This document shows, piece after piece, positions 24,640 through 36,779 of a stretch of 64,000 nt of DNA. The notes beneath the pieces are model-generated. The model saw only the letters and a list, made by a program, of their open reading frames with translations, had not been told where the DNA came from and searched no databases. Source of the stretch: Podocnemis expansa (taxonomy: Eukaryota; Chordata; Testudines; Podocnemididae); assembly GCA_007922195.1 (NCBI GenBank), contig ML681994.1, forward strand, positions 52,920,298 to 52,984,297, in the 5' to 3' direction. The translations under genes and the position numbers were made by a program. Numbering within the stretch: position 1 is the stretch's first letter; each line of letters opens with the position of its first letter.

Positions 24640-26423
24640 TTTTGTTTACACAAATAGGTCTCCGTTTATCCAGAATGATATCAGTCTCTCATGCTTTCAA
24701 GATTTGGTGGAGTCTGGTGGATTGTGATTTCAAATTGGATTGTGACTTCAAAAATAGAATGTAAATAGAAATGGAAGGCACAGAGGTCAGTACAGTATGT
24801 ATATATCATCTGAAGGAGAATGTACTTTCATTTGCTTAGGGCCATTAGGCACTCTTATTATAAAAATCTCCCTATTTTGGTTCAGGTTTCTATTGGTTCC
24901 TGTTCCAATTGATTTTCAGGTTTGAGTGATACCAAATTTTCCTCTTAATCAAAAATCAAAGGATGGCTGCAAAATTAAAATATCAGGAGATTGCCATTCA
25001 AGTCATCAGTAGTTGCCAAGAGTAACAGTGTTAACTATTATTTTTAGAAAGGAGATAAATGAAGTTCTGTACTACTTAATGGTTGCTTTTTCATAGCCTT
25101 TAACTCCTTAATACTAAAAGTTAAATTTTCCACAGTCAAGCCCATATTCTTTTGTTGATATACTAGGACTAAAAGTATTGCATCAGTATTTATTATTGCA
25201 TTAAAGTTAGTTTTATTATATGGTTCAAAACCCTAAGTTGTTGACTATGTGTCCATGTAAAGTTATGTTTCACTGACCGTAGAATGAAAGAACTTTTGGC
25301 TAGTGTTCCTTCAGATTTGAGCTGCTATGTTAGTGACTCCTTGCGCTTTTGACAAGACAACAGTTGAAAGTCATTTGAGAAGGGTTTCTGCATGCTGTCG
25401 CTTCTACATTAGGCCTAAGATTGTCATGCTGTTGGCAAAGTGCTTGGCTAGAGATGAGCTGAAGTTTAAAATTAACATTTATTATGTAGCTGTCTAATGA
25501 CTTCCCTGTTCTTCAGATTCAGTTGAAGAACAAGTAGGCCTCACTGGAATCTGGACAGTGTTCATTCTGGTCTTTGGGGAGACAACTAAGAATCTCACTT
25601 CAAGTGGTGGGTTTTGGTCAGGATCTGGTTAGGCTTTGGAATTTTACAATGACAAGTGCCAACTGTCTATTTATTGCACATTTGAGAGCTTACCAGCTGT
25701 CATTTTGAAAACACTCCTCCCTTCTCACTCAGCCAGTACACTGCAGTATTCACACCTGCCAGAAAATATCAGAATGTTTCTTCCAAGAATGAAAATGTGG
25801 GCAGAATATTTATTCTAAGAACAAAAATATGGGCATGTCTGTCTCCCAAAGTAAAAAGTACAGTACGTACATTTTGTACTTTCTCCAACACACTCAGGCT
25901 GGAGTTAGTCATTTTTCCTGTGAGAAGGCGGCATCAACTGTTGCCAGAAAACTTGCAGAATGAGCTGCTACAAGGAGCAGAATTTAGGCCAGCAGTTGAG
26001 TGAGTTAGACCAGTAGGCATTGATGCCAATGTGGGAAGATAAAGCCTGAAATAGCCATATATTTTGAAGCAGTGGTGATGTGAAAGAACCTTTCCAAAAG
26101 TGTCTGGGATTCAGGGAAGAAATTCACAGCATGGAGAAACTGCTCATTTGCCAAACAAATCATCTCACAGTCGGTACCTTCCTCTCTTCTCCCCCCACAC
26201 CAAGACAGTAATGAGTATTTTCATAATCAGAACAGTTTTTCATTAAATGATCTTTTTCCAGTGGAACATGCCCAGAATCATGCAATAAGTGTACTGAAAA
26301 AGGGAACGTTTTGTTCCATTATGCAGTAGTACCACAACACTTCCAAAGACTGCAAACACCTGAAAAATGACAGTGATAGTTTTTTCTAGCAATGCCAGCT
26401 AGCTTAGTCCAAAGTCTAAAAAG
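24640..26423. other. AT-rich unique DNA, nothing recognised
   Basis: No repeat family or exon recognised. Confidence 0.45.
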
Positions 26424-26515
26424 TGAGATCTGTGTAGCTTGAAAGCTTGTCTCTTTCACCAACCAGAGTTGGCCCAATAAAAGATATTACCTCTCAGCCA
26501 TCTTGTCTGTCAGAT
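26424..26515 (+). mobile_element. PLE-associated 3' tail fragment
   Basis: TAGCTTGAAAGCTTGTCTCTTTCACCAACCAGAGTTGGCCCAATAAAAGATATTACCTC. The same tail type is at 35550-35625 and, antisense, at 40.93 kb. Assignment to a PLE rests on adjacency at 40.9 kb and on recollection of this widespread reptile repeat. Confidence 0.55.
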
Positions 26516-26629
26516 GCAGGCATTTCAGATTGCATTGGTCCTAATAAACTGAGCATTTTTTAATATCTTCTGTTTAAATTATAAGACTTAAACAGAACAA
26601 ATCTGAAAGGCTTCAGAGAGCAATATATG

Positions 26630-26855
26630 TTGTGGTTACAGTGGTGGACTGGGACTCAGAAAATCTGGAATTAATTCTGGCTTCATCATAGACCACCTAT
26701 GTTACCTTGGGTGAGCCAATTACCCACTCTATACCTCACTTTTCCCATCTGTAAAATGGGGATAATACTTGTCTATTTTGTAAAGTCTGTGGGGGCAGGC
26801 CTTGTCTGTACAATGACAAGCATGCTGAAGCACCATGCACTACTGTAATAAAAAG
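26630..26855 (+). mobile_element. MIR-type CORE-SINE
   Basis: GTGGACTGGGACTCAGAAAATCTGG, TTACCTTGGGTGAGCCAATTACCC, CTCACTTTTCCCATCTGTAAAATGGGGATAATA follow MIR order. It closes with CAGGCCTTGTCTGTACAATGAC and a CACTACTGTAATAAA tail. Confidence 0.85.
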
Positions 26856-27779
26856 GAATATTGTTAAATAAAATCAGCATAATAGAGATCTTGAATGACA
26901 ATGCTGAGGTCATAATTGATTATTATTTATTAAATCCTAGTGGACATGGTGACTATCCAGCTGTCATGTGTACTGCTTAATAGTAAGTGGATTTAAGTTG
27001 CATATAATAGGACTGGCCAAAATGTTCCATCAAAACAGCCTTTCAACAGAAATTTTGGTTTTTGCTAAGAATATGTATTTTTTTGTGATATGTGCCTGCT
27101 TTTCCCAGAAAATGTTGACTTTAAATCAAAGAAAGCAAATGCCTGAAAACAGAAAAGATTTGGTTTTGGGCCAAAGATGCAATATTCAGTTCTGAGATGC
27201 TTGTGTAATTTTGGTTACTTCACATCCCCATTCTCCTCTATGGACCAGGCTCCACAACTAGATTTCATATTCCAGAATGCACTGCAGCCATAAGATTCCT
27301 TTAATACATTGTGGTCTCTTCTTCTGGTGAAAAGAGGCAGAGCATCAAGGAAATTGTAGAATAACCAGCAAGTTTGGCCTTCAAAAGGAAAATGGAAGCA
27401 AGAGATTCCCAATTTACAACTTCCATGAGGCACCAAAGCTTTTCTGCTAAAAAATGAATTTCTTCCACTGGAAGGAACCTCATTTTCTGACCAGAAATAT
27501 CCTTGAAAGGATACTTCTTAAGTAACTACTTACTTTCTTGCATCCCCTTGTCTCCAGTTTCTATAGAAACATCTACTGCCAACACTTCAGATATTCATAA
27601 AGGTTAGAATCCATTCTTAACTCACACTCACACAGCTGTTTTCACTAGGAACTAGTCACGTGGCAAGGGTTGCAAGCGTGGGGTTGGTCCTTATTGAAAC
27701 CATGTTTACTAAAAGTTCTGTATCTACAATTCATGAACTTTCGAGAAAAAAAACTTCAGGAACCCTCATAAAATGTATG

Positions 27780-27950
27780 CCAAGTTCCAAAGGGGCAACT
27801 GTGTTAGACTAATTCAGTAAAAACAAGCAAGGAGTCCTGTGGTTCTTAAAGACTAAAATTTATTTATCGCATGAGCTTTCATGGGAGAAAATCCCAGTGG
27901 GATAAATAAGTTTATTTTTTAAGTGTGACAGGACTCCTTGTTTGTTTTAC
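27780..27950. mobile_element. PLE insertion, head-to-head 3' ends
   Basis: The left, minus-strand arm begins with the terminus (GGGCAACTGTGTTAGACTAATTC) then AAGGAGTCCTGTGG. After a short middle, the + strand arm ends GACAGGACTCCTTGTTTG without terminus. Flanks AAAATGTATG (27770-27779) and AAAATGTGTG (27951-27960) match at 9 of 10, a likely TSD. Confidence 0.75.
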
Positions 27951-27960
27951 AAAATGTGTG

Positions 27961-29489
27961 AAATTTGGAGGACAAAATAAGTTTTAATTGACCATTTATC
28001 CTGATGGCCTAGAAAGTCTTTCAGGGCCACTCAAGAGAACGAAAACAGAAGTATAGAAATGACCATTGTCCTCAGAATCCTGCTAGAGGCGTTCCTGCGT
28101 CTGCAAGTCTCAAGAAGTTAGAGGTTAATGTTTTTGGCACACTATGAAATTTTTAAGAGTTGTCCTACATGATCTTTTGATCAAAGCAGAGTCATTAACA
28201 ATCTCTGAAGTTCTTGAACTGCACAAAGTATGACAAGCTGGTTTAAAAAAAAGTGTCATCTTTTATCAAGTTAAGCTGTAGCCAGTCATGCATTTCACAT
28301 CACAAATCTGCACATCTTACAAAAAGAACTTTTTTAAAGTGTATATTCAACATGGCAGAGAATGGTCTGAAACATGGTGAGTATCAAGGCACTGATGGGG
28401 GGGCTGTGATATGGCACTTGAAAATTTAATTGAAGTACTTGCATTCTTTTTGTATCTTTCTTTCTCATTGTTAACTTTTCCTCATCTTTCTATTATATTC
28501 TTAATGCTTAGAACATATTATTAATGCTTAGAAATAAGCTCAGACCTGAGAACTTGAGTCAGCCCTGAATTTAGTGGTCTCTTTTCCCCTTGTTCAAGAA
28601 ATCTTGCAAATTGTAGCAAAAGATATAAATTGTAAGATATATACTAGTGATGGAATTCATCTCTGGAGCTGTTGTTACATATTCAGACATCAAAAAAACT
28701 GCCCATGTTGGGCAGTAAAATGGTTACAATGATATGAAACATCATCTGACCAACAGTAGGGGGAACAAACATGAAACCTTGTAACTTTGTTGGAATAAGG
28801 ATGATGTTTATACATACGAGGTTTCTTGAAGCAGTTTTGCAGATTGCACTTTACAGAGCTCAAGAAGGAAGCTGCTGATGAAAAACATGAATACACAGAA
28901 GATATAGTAAATTATTTGGCCTCCTGAACCACTGAGGTCATCGCTGAATGGCTCTTGTTAAAAATTATATATAGAGAGAAGGATCTTGGAAAATTGCAGA
29001 AAAACAAAAGATTTTCAGTCAGAAAGACCAGTCATTTTGCCCCGAGTCCTTATGGACCCCATCACTTACTCCCGAGTATTTGGTAGAAGTGTATGACTTT
29101 TAGCAAAAAAGTTGTATGTTTCTCCAAATAGATCTCAAATATACACATCTATGCTGAAGAGACAGGGCTAGTGAATGGAGTGAGGTGGATTTGCATAGAG
29201 TGAGAAAGCAATTTCCAAGTTTTTTTCCCATTTAGTTTAATCCCTACTAATTTGCTGGGATTGGAACTCTCTAGACTGAAATAAAATTAAAAAATTTCTC
29301 TACAAATATCACGTATAAGATTTTCCTTAATGATAAAACAGTCTGAACTAGGTATCAGGAGAAACCATTGTAATCAATAATTTAACAAAATACTTTAAGA
29401 CATAAGTGTACAAATGTCCAGAAATACTGAGCCATTGGCACTGAAGTAGATTGGATGTCATTGTGAAAGACATACAGAAGTTCAAGTGG
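27961..29489. other. AT-rich unique DNA, nothing recognised
   Basis: A near-tandem CTTAGAA-TTAATGCTTAGAA at about 28500-28530 is the only local structure seen. Confidence 0.45.
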
Positions 29490-29600
29490 AGCCTATTGGG
29501 ACTGCAACTGATGAAGTGGGTTGGAGCCTATGGAAGCTTGTGCCTGAAGAAACGTTAGTCTATAAGGTGCCACAGGACTCTGGTTGTTTTTACTATTGGG
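29490..29600 (+). mobile_element. PLE 3' fragment
   Basis: TGATGAAGTGGGTTGGAGCC, GAAGCTTGTGCC and GTCTATAAGGTGCCACAGGACTC match the 39.9 kb PLE arm. It abuts a CR1 tail. Confidence 0.75.
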
Positions 29601-29606
29601 ATTGAT

Positions 29607-29697
29607 GCAGGAATTACTGGGTGATATTCTATGGTCTGTGTTACACAGGAGGTTAGACTAGATCATAATGGCCCCTTCTAGCCTGATTCTATGAATG
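29607..29697 (+). mobile_element. CR1 3' end
   Basis: GGTCTGTGTTACACAGGAGGTTAGACTAGATCATAATGGCCCCTTC and CTGATTCTATGAATG are CR1 3' signatures. Confidence 0.75.
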
Positions 29698-30549
29698 TAG
29701 GAACGTGTTTGTAAATGTAATATTACAAGACGAAGCATTTTCTAAATCATGAATTTTCAATTTCTTCACCATGTGAAACAAACTTTGGGATAGTGTCTCA
29801 TGGACCACCATTCCGCCTGTCAATAGATACATGGACTGTGTTCCCCCTTTCTAGTAATGGAGCGATATCTGAATGATGGGAAAAAAACCGCCTGTGTGGA
29901 AAAAATAACAATAATGCAATTTGGCAGGTGGAAACAAGCAGCTGAACCAGCATCCTGTGACCAGCCAACTCTCCACAGATCATGGACAAGTCTCCATAGA
30001 CAGTAGCTTGAAAATTGCTGTTCTGAATAAACATGCACCTCTCCTAACCTCTAATGCAACCCAACTTATTCTAATGGGACAGTATATTCAAAATACAGCA
30101 GTGTGAACTAGAGATATAGTGTCCAGCATCTCAAAAGTATGGATGTGTATGCTAGCGTTGCAAATGATTAATGATTTGTGTATATGTGCTCTTGAATCCA
30201 AGAAAATACTTTGTGAAGTCAAACCAAGTGCCAGTGGGCATGGGCTAGACAATCCGGGCAGATATTTAAAGCGAGAGATGTTACCTTCATCTGCAGTTAC
30301 TTCAATGAGATTTTTGAATCATTAGAAGAAATTCTACATGACAGGAATTAGAGTTCATGTGAAATTCTGGATGCCACAGGCTTGATAAAAGGCTAAATTT
30401 TTGTCTTGTTGCTTTCAGCAGTGTGATGAATGGATCTGCTATGCTATTTGGTGCTTTTTGCTGAAAAAGACCATGTAACAGTCTGATGTGCTGTTAGGAA
30501 CAACATATAGTTCTGGACAAAATGAGAGCAGACAGATAAATGAATAGTG

Positions 30550-30650
30550 TAGTGGCTAGCACCTCTGCTTAACATGCAGAAGGCCCTGGGTTCAATTCCC
30601 AGGGGGTTGGACTCGATCTCACGAGGTCCTTTCTAGCCCTATGATTTGAT
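30550..30650 (+). mobile_element. tRNA-derived SINE with CR1-like tail, copy 3
   Basis: AGTGGCTAGCACCTCTGCTTAACATGCAG, B box GGGTTCAATTCCC, then GGTTGGACTCGATCTCACGAGGTCC. It lacks GATGATCTCATG-type spacing by a 4-6 base deletion. Confidence 0.8.
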
Positions 30651-30989
30651 TTGACTCTGATTATAGCTAACGCAGATGGTAATCTCCCACCAAAATAAGA
30701 CATTATTTAAATTTGTTAGTTTGATTTTTCATTTTACTCCTATAACGGGAAAACAGATTGATCTTTTAACATTAAATTTGGCAAGCTGTTAATGAAGATT
30801 AATTGCTTTGCCTCATTTAAAAACTATAGGACTGGATCCCTGGGGCAGTCTAAGCTGTGCTTGGCAGCAGACAAGGGGGGAAAAGGTAGCAGCTCTAAAC
30901 CACATTCCTGCTCCCATAATCCATAGCTTGACTATGTAGAAAACTACCTGTAGCATAATTCTGAGCAACCTAAAAGCATGATTTAGAGC

Positions 30990-32425
30990 AGAGCATTGCA
31001 TTCCAGGGTCTCTTCTTAGCTGTATCCTACCCGTGTTCCCAGCCCACCAAGAAACATCCACTGTACCTGAGGTGCAGGGAGTGTAAATGAACGGCACAGA
31101 GCCAGCTTTATACCCCCAGGATTCTCCTTTATTTACTAGCTGAATCCCACACCCCCACAGTGGAACAGCCAGCCCAGGAGAGGGGTAAGAGAGAGGAGCT
31201 TGGCCTCTGGGCTGGCCTGCTCCGCCCCGGGCCAGCTGTTCCCTGTCCTGGGGGTGAGGCGACTCAGCCCAGCACAGAGGCTGACAACATGCTCCTGCAC
31301 CCCCCTTCCTTGCTGCCTTCAACTCTGTGCCAAAAGCAGCAGGGAGTGGGAGAGGGACAGGGTGGCCATGGGGGCAGCAATGCAGGGCCCATGCTGCCCT
31401 GCTCAGGGTAGGACAGGGTGGGACCCGCAGAACCACAGGGCAAGGAGTGATTGCTTCTCTTGCTGCCCCCCCCCCCCCAGAAGGTCCCTGCTTCTAGAGA
31501 GTGCCTTTGGTCCCCCTGCAAATCAGGTCGTCTCTTCGGTGGGCCGTCCATGCCCCACTCGACGGTGGCAGCTGGCTGCTGGCTGCTGCGGCCACAGGGC
31601 AAGCTCAGTCCTACAACAGTCCCTGCCTTCTAGCCTGGACAGGGTGAGGCAGCAAACACTAGAAGGGCTTCAGCCCTCCCGCAGGGCAAGCTCAGTTCAA
31701 TAGACAGTCAAGGTTCACTAGACGGGGTTCAGTGTCGGGTTTGGAGCAATGAGGGTTGAGGGGAGGGAGATGCAGGCCCACCCACTCGACTGCATCTTAG
31801 CCCAGGGCCCTAGTGGGTGGGCAGGGGACACCAGCTAGCGGTGTGCCTGCCAAAACACACTGGCCACGTGGGGCTAGCCCGCACCCCTCTGGGCTACTTC
31901 CTCCTCCCCCCTTCAGGGACCTTCCCTTCACCAGACCCCCAAGTACCTTGCTAGAGGAATGCCTATCAAGCCTTCAGCAGTCGGTGTGGGTTGGTCTGGG
32001 GAATCCATCTGCAACCTCCTCCAGCAGTAGCTCTTCCAGGTCACAGGAGTTAGGTGGCCCAGGGTCAACAGCAACCACTGCTGAGGGCAGTTCATCAAGG
32101 TCCTGCAGGCCTCGCTCATCCCCTCCTTCTGGCAGGTCCTCAGCTGAGGGTAATTCCTCCAGGTCCTCACCTAGAGGGGAGTAGTCAGGGGCATTGAGGC
32201 ACTGGTCACTACTTTGCACCTCCCGACAAGGCAAATCCACCTTCACGGCTGCGCGTCTTCTCCTCCCTGGCTGCCCAGTCCGTTCCCTTAAATAGACCTC
32301 CCCTCCTCTAGTCCAGTCCCTTTGGTTCCAGGCCAGAACTGGGCCTATACCCTTCCCTGGCTAGCAAGGGGAGTGTGGGAGCTCAGGCTCCCTCTCTGAG
32401 GGTGGGGCATTCCACCTTGCTACAG
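30990..32425. repeat. Unclassified GC-rich block with an internal degenerate repeat
   Basis: This 1.4-kb block is GC-rich with sharp contrast to its flanks. It holds a C-run near 31468, and between about 31974 and 32246 a degenerate repeat that on the minus strand reads as acidic motifs (EDLEELPS, QDLDELPS, CDLEELLLEE). It looks like a repeat-derived segment, possibly an old retroelement end, rather than a cellular gene: no start, splice or domain evidence was found. CpG density is low compared with the island at 55 kb. Confidence 0.35.
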
Positions 32426-32433
32426 TCCCCTAT

Positions 32434-32486
32434 TGTTTGGCACCCTAGCCGACTGCCTAGGTCACCTCTATGCTAGGACCAGCCCT
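32434..32486 (+). mobile_element. hAT right-end fragment
   Basis: GGCACCCTAGCCGACTGCCTAGG followed by GGACCAGCCCTG resembles the right end of the 37624-37816 element. The left part was not found. Confidence 0.45.
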
Positions 32487-32498
32487 GGCAGGAAGGCT

Positions 32499-32646
32499 GT
32501 AGAACCTGAACCTAGGGAGGCTTTTAAGAACAGATTAGAGGATCGCCTGTTAGGAGTGAGCTAGTTATAATGTAGTCCTGCCTTGAGTGCAGGGAACAGA
32601 ATAGATGATCTATTGAGGTTCCTTCCAGTCCCACCCTTCTATGATA
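32499..32646 (+). mobile_element. CR1 3' end
   Basis: CTTTTAAGAACAGATTAGAGGATCGCC, GTAGTCCTGCCTTGAGTGCAGG and GATGATCTATTGAGGTTCCTTCCAGTCC then TTCTATGAT are CR1 3' features. Confidence 0.75.
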
Positions 32647-33725
32647 AGTCCAGTGTCTTTATTAAGATCACAGTTTTAGTGTATAGAAATGTTATGAACT
32701 TAAACTCCCAGGCTCATTTTTGAACCTGTTGTTCAGAATTCCTTTGAGGATGAAGACTGATAGGTCAGATATAGGGTGCTTGTTTAGTGAAAATGTTCAC
32801 CCACAGGTGACAGGATTTTTTTTGTCTTTTATCATTTTCCTGTGTGAGTTCACTGAAGAACAAAGTGATTGTCTGATTTCACATAGTTGTTCCTGTGGCA
32901 GATGAAGTATATCACATGTTGTGACAGGTGTGTGCAGGACCCATGGAACTTGAAAAGTGCATTGTGAGGCATATTGATCATTGTAGCAATGGAGATATGT
33001 CTGCAGGTTTTGCATCTGTTCTTTGAGTCCTAGTCTGTGAGGAGCTTGCTTGGGTTGTGATGGGCTTGGAGAGGTTGTGATGTTGTTTGGAGGCCAAAAG
33101 AGGGGGTTCAGGAAAGATTTCTTTCCAGATGGGATCCCCAAGTATGGGGGGTGGTTGTTTGATGATACCCATTTGGGTTCCAGTGTAGCGAAGTAGGTGA
33201 CAACTAGGAGTGTGGAGTCAAAGGGACACTTATTTCTGTAATGAAGCAGATGCTTTCATGGTATTTGAGTGGGCAGTTCTAGAATGCCATCTACTTCTTT
33301 GATGGGGCATCCTTGTTTGGTAGAGGGTGGTTTTGATTGTGTTAAGGTGTATATACTGCAGTGTCCACTCAGAGCATATTCTGTGGTATCAGTGTCTGGG
33401 TGTAGATAACAGACTGGGTGTGCTTGAGTTGGTTACTACGTCTATGAAGGTAGGTGTGGGGGTCCATGGTTTTCTTATCTGTAGGGTTCCACTGCTGAAA
33501 GTGATCATGGTGTCCAGGAACTTGATGCTATTACAGAGAGAGTTTAATGGATGAATGTTATAATTGTGATGAAAATGTGTAAGAGAGTTTGTCATCCATC
33601 CAGAGACCAACATGACTAGCACACTGTTTATAAAAACAGCTACAGCATAGGACTTAACTGCCCTGCTTAATACCACATCCTTTGTGTCCATCACATCAAT
33701 AAATGGTATAAAAATAATCAAATAC
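32647..33725 (-). mobile_element. Penelope-like element, lineage B, decayed RT C-terminus to GIY-YIG region
   Basis: On the minus strand, recognisable blocks occur in PLE order across several frames: FLDTMITFSSGTL (end of the RT palm/thumb region), HYHRICSE, then MGIIKQPPPILGDPIWKEIF, a Cys-containing CNDQ/ADISPLLQ stretch, and remnants of a GIY-YIG endonuclease (THLSQHVIYF, PVGEHF, LNKDTG). Frameshifts and stops make it a pseudogene. Blocks differ from the 44.6-45.75 kb element, so two PLE lineages have been active in this genome. It abuts a CR1 tail at 32646 and another antisense CR1 near 33760. Confidence 0.75.
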
Positions 33726-33759
33726 TGTATGTTCAGTATTATTTTTGAACAATATCCTC

Positions 33760-34735
33760 CTGCATGTCCCTGCTCAGTCTTTTCTTCTCCAGACTGAACA
33801 AACCCACATTTTTCAATCTGTTTTTAGCAGAAATCAGGAACAGGTCACAGGCAATAAACAAAAATTCACAGAAGCCCTGACTTCTATTGAAAATACCAAA
33901 TCAGTGGTTGGTGGCAGCCTGAGCCCCATCCTCCCAATCAGCTCTTTGGCAGCAAGGTGGCAGGCTCAAATCAGCCATTTGGTGGTGGGGACCAGCTGGT
34001 CACCCAATCAGCTGATTGGTGGCACTGGCCAAGTCCACCTCCAAACAGCTGTTCAGTAACAGGGTTGACAGCTTTTCCAGCCCTGCCCAAAGCCATGGAG
34101 GGCCCAGAAAGTCATGGAATCCATGACCTCTGTGACTAAATCATATGTGTATTCAAGAGGTCATATTTTCTAGACCTTTGATTATTCTTTTCTCTCCTCT
34201 GGACTCTCTCCAAGTTGTCCATATCTTTTCTGAACTCTGGCACCCAAAACTGGACACAGTACTTCACACTGGCAAGGTCTCAGGTAGAGAAGAGTGAAAT
34301 AATTACTTCTCATGTCTTGATTACAACGCTCCTGGTAATATATTCCTGAATGATGCTTGGTTTTTTGCAGGTATTGCACTGACTAATATTTAACCTTTGG
34401 TCTATTATAACCCCTAGGTCCCTTTCCATAGTACTCCTTCCTAGGCAAACAATTCCTATTTTGTATGTGTGCAATTGATTGTTCCTTTATAAATGTAGTA
34501 TTTTACATTTCTCCTCATTGAATTTCATTCTATTTACTTTGGACATTTTCTACAGTTTTTCTAGATTTGTTTTGAATTTTAGTCATAATCACCAAATAAT
34601 TTGCAACCCCTATTAGCTTGGCATCATCTGCAAATTTTATAAGTGCACCCTCTATGCCATTATTTAGATAATTGATGAAGATACTGAACAACTCAAGACC
34701 AATAAGCCATCCCTATGGGATCCCATGTGATATGC
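33760..34735 (-). mobile_element. CR1 LINE reverse transcriptase segment, antisense, with a nested repeat
   Basis: Translated from the minus strand, the segment gives SIFINYLNNGIEGALIKFADDA, containing the RT catalytic FADD box (34623-34634), and further on a LGARVQKRYGQLGESPEERK-type C-terminus. Stops and frameshifts interrupt it. Between about 33832 and 34150 an unrelated repeat is inserted; CR1 resumes at 33.83 kb and ends near 33760. Confidence 0.8.
33832..34150. repeat. Unclassified repeat nested in the CR1
   Basis: The segment begins AGGTCACAGGCAATAAACAAAAATTCA and ends GAATCCATGACCTCTGTGACTAAATC, giving imperfect inverted ends. It interrupts the CR1 between its TTTTTCAATCTG and GGTCATATTTTCTAGACC blocks. 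Family not determined. Confidence 0.5.
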
Positions 34736-35262
34736 CTTGTACATTGGACAAACTGGACAGTCTCTGCACAATAGAATAAGTGGACACAAATTTGACATCA
34801 GAAATAACAACATTCCAAATCCAGTAGGGGAATATATCAATCTCCCTGCTCACTCCATGCCACCCATAAGCAGGTTAATTACAAAGCAAAGCTTCAAAAA
34901 GAAACTACAGAGTTAGTATTTGTATGCAGATTTGATACCATCACCTTGGGCTTGAACAAAAACATCAGTTGGCTTTCTTATTACAAAAGGTAATTTTGCC
35001 CACCCTCTCTGCTTCCCCTCCTTTTAATATATTGATCTACACTGACACTGTTTGGATCTAAACAATTGCCTTGATTCGCTGAAATAGCCTGATCTGATCA
35101 TGTGACTTACACTTCCCTGCATTTATTTTTCCTTCCATTCTGTAAGCTCCCCATCTTCAAGCATCTGACAAAATGGGATTTTCTCCCGTGAAAGCTCATA
35201 CTATAAATAAATTTGTTAGTCTTTAGAAGTGCCACAAGACTCCTTGTTTGTATTGCCCTGTG
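34735..35262 (+). mobile_element. Penelope-like element, lineage A, GIY-YIG region and 3' UTR
   Basis: From 34737 the + strand reads LYIGQTGQSLHNRISGHKFD, then DIRNNN and NPVGEYINL, the second half of a GIY-YIG endonuclease, followed by a decayed C-terminus and stops. The 3' UTR (CTGATCTGATCATGTGAC..., CCATCTTCAAGCATCTGACA, GTGAAAGCTCATAC, GTGCCACAAGACTCCTTGTTTG) ends near 35260. It is 5'-truncated exactly against the CR1 at the shared bases ATGCCTTG, a microhomology-type junction. Confidence 0.85.
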
Positions 35263-35271
35263 GCACTCTTA

Positions 35272-35530
35272 GGGTATGTGTAGATTGCAAAAAACCTGTA
35301 GCTAGCCCATTCCAGTTGACTTGGGGTTGCCAGTTCAGGGCTCAGGGGTGATTTAATTGCAGTGCAGACATTTGACCTCAGACTAGAGTTGGGAAGGTCT
35401 GACAGCTCAGACTGCTGCCCAAGCCTAAACATTTGCAGGTGATTAAACAGCTCCTTAGCCAGAGAACCCACAAGCCTGAGTCAGCTAGTATAGGCCAACA
35501 ACAGGTGTCTTACTGCAGTGTAGCCATAGT
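35272..35530. mobile_element. TIR element of the same end-type, 259 bp
   Basis: Left end GGGTATGTGTAGATTGCA and right end TGCAGTGTAGCCATAG are inverted with a few mismatches; CTTA flanks both sides. The body (ATTGCAGTGCAGACATTTGA, GCCCAAGCCT) is unlike the TTCGAA-rich copies, so this is another family with related ends. Confidence 0.65.
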
Positions 35531-35547
35531 CTTAGGACTTTTCCAAG

Positions 35548-35625
35548 ACTGAAAGAACTGTGTGCTTGAAAGCGCATCCCATCTCTCTCACCAACAGAAG
35601 TTGCTCCAATAAACAATAGTGTTAA
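35548..35625 (+). mobile_element. PLE-associated 3' tail fragment
   Basis: GCTTGAAAGCGCATCCCATCTCTCTCACCAACAGAAGTTGCTCCAATAAACAATAG matches the tail type at 26.42 kb. Confidence 0.5.
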
Positions 35626-36535
35626 CTTTTCATAAACATTTAAAATTATGTATTTTTAAACACAGCCAAGTATGGATAAAACTAAAATGGATTATTTCAG
35701 GAATGAGTGGATATGAAAACATTTAAAACTGCCCACAGAGATTAGATAATTGTATTGATGACAGACCCCACATATCACTTGTTTGTAACTGGCATAACTT
35801 CTGAACTAAAATTGGACACAAATGGTGGCATCAGCCTGTAGTTTTTATCTGCAAAATGTAAAAAATAAGTATTGGTGGATATTACAGTGCTCCATTGCTC
35901 ATTTTGATGTAACCAGAGACTTAAAGACACTCATAATGTGCACATGTAAAGGGAAAGAGAAGATTGTGCCTTTGAGTTTGAACATATGGCTTGATTAATC
36001 CCACACTGTATACTAGCATCACTCATCTGCCTTCAGTGTAGGTACTCCTGATCTACATCAGGATAAAGGAGAGGAGAAGAATCAAGCAATCAGTCTTAAT
36101 GTTATATTAAAGTAAGTTATTTGAAGTGAATCACATTTTACAATGAACTGTGTGAAACTCACAGATGTGTTCAACCCCTGTGAATGTGAGTTTCTGATCT
36201 AAGGTTTTAAAGACCACCATATTTACAGCCAGAAAAAAATGATTGCACTTTTAATTCTGTAGAAGAGTGACATCTAGTGATCACTTGGGCTATAATGAGT
36301 GTGCCCTAGGGATTTTCTTTAAGATTCACTACCTTTTTCTGAAGTCAGAATTACTTGTGCCCTCAATTGTTCATGCTGCTGTCAGTTTCTTCTGAACATA
36401 TCTGGAAAAGTAGATATGGTACAGAGTTAAAAATACTTGTGGTGGGGGAGGGGGTAGAACTGAGGAGGGACCCTTGAAATATGTTAAGATGTAGAAACAA
36501 AGTAATAACCAGCCCTGCAAACACACCATCAAAGG

Positions 36536-36779
36536 CACAGCTACAAAGCTGCAGGGAGCTCGCTCCAGACAAGTGCTACCTCTGCCTGGGCTAGTATGCT
36601 AACAACTGCAGCAAGGGTTTGCCATCTGCATTTTGACCTAGGGGGTGGGGCAGGATTGCACTTGTGTAGGTAGCCCATGCTGCCACATGATTATTTTTAA
36701 TATGTTACCTTGAGCACAATTAGCATTTATCTGACTAACCAGGCTTGGAGGAATGCTCCTAACTGCACTGTAGACATAC
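36536..36779. mobile_element. Degenerate TIR element, right end clear
   Basis: The right end CACTGTAGACATACCCC matches the TIR family seen at 10.1, 19.5 and 35.3 kb. The left end is too decayed to place exactly; the given start is an estimate. Confidence 0.4.

Noticed and set aside
31200..31703. 167-codon open frame in the GC-rich block
   Set aside because: Low-complexity Ser/Pro/Cys-rich translation, with competing frames on both strands; no coding signature.
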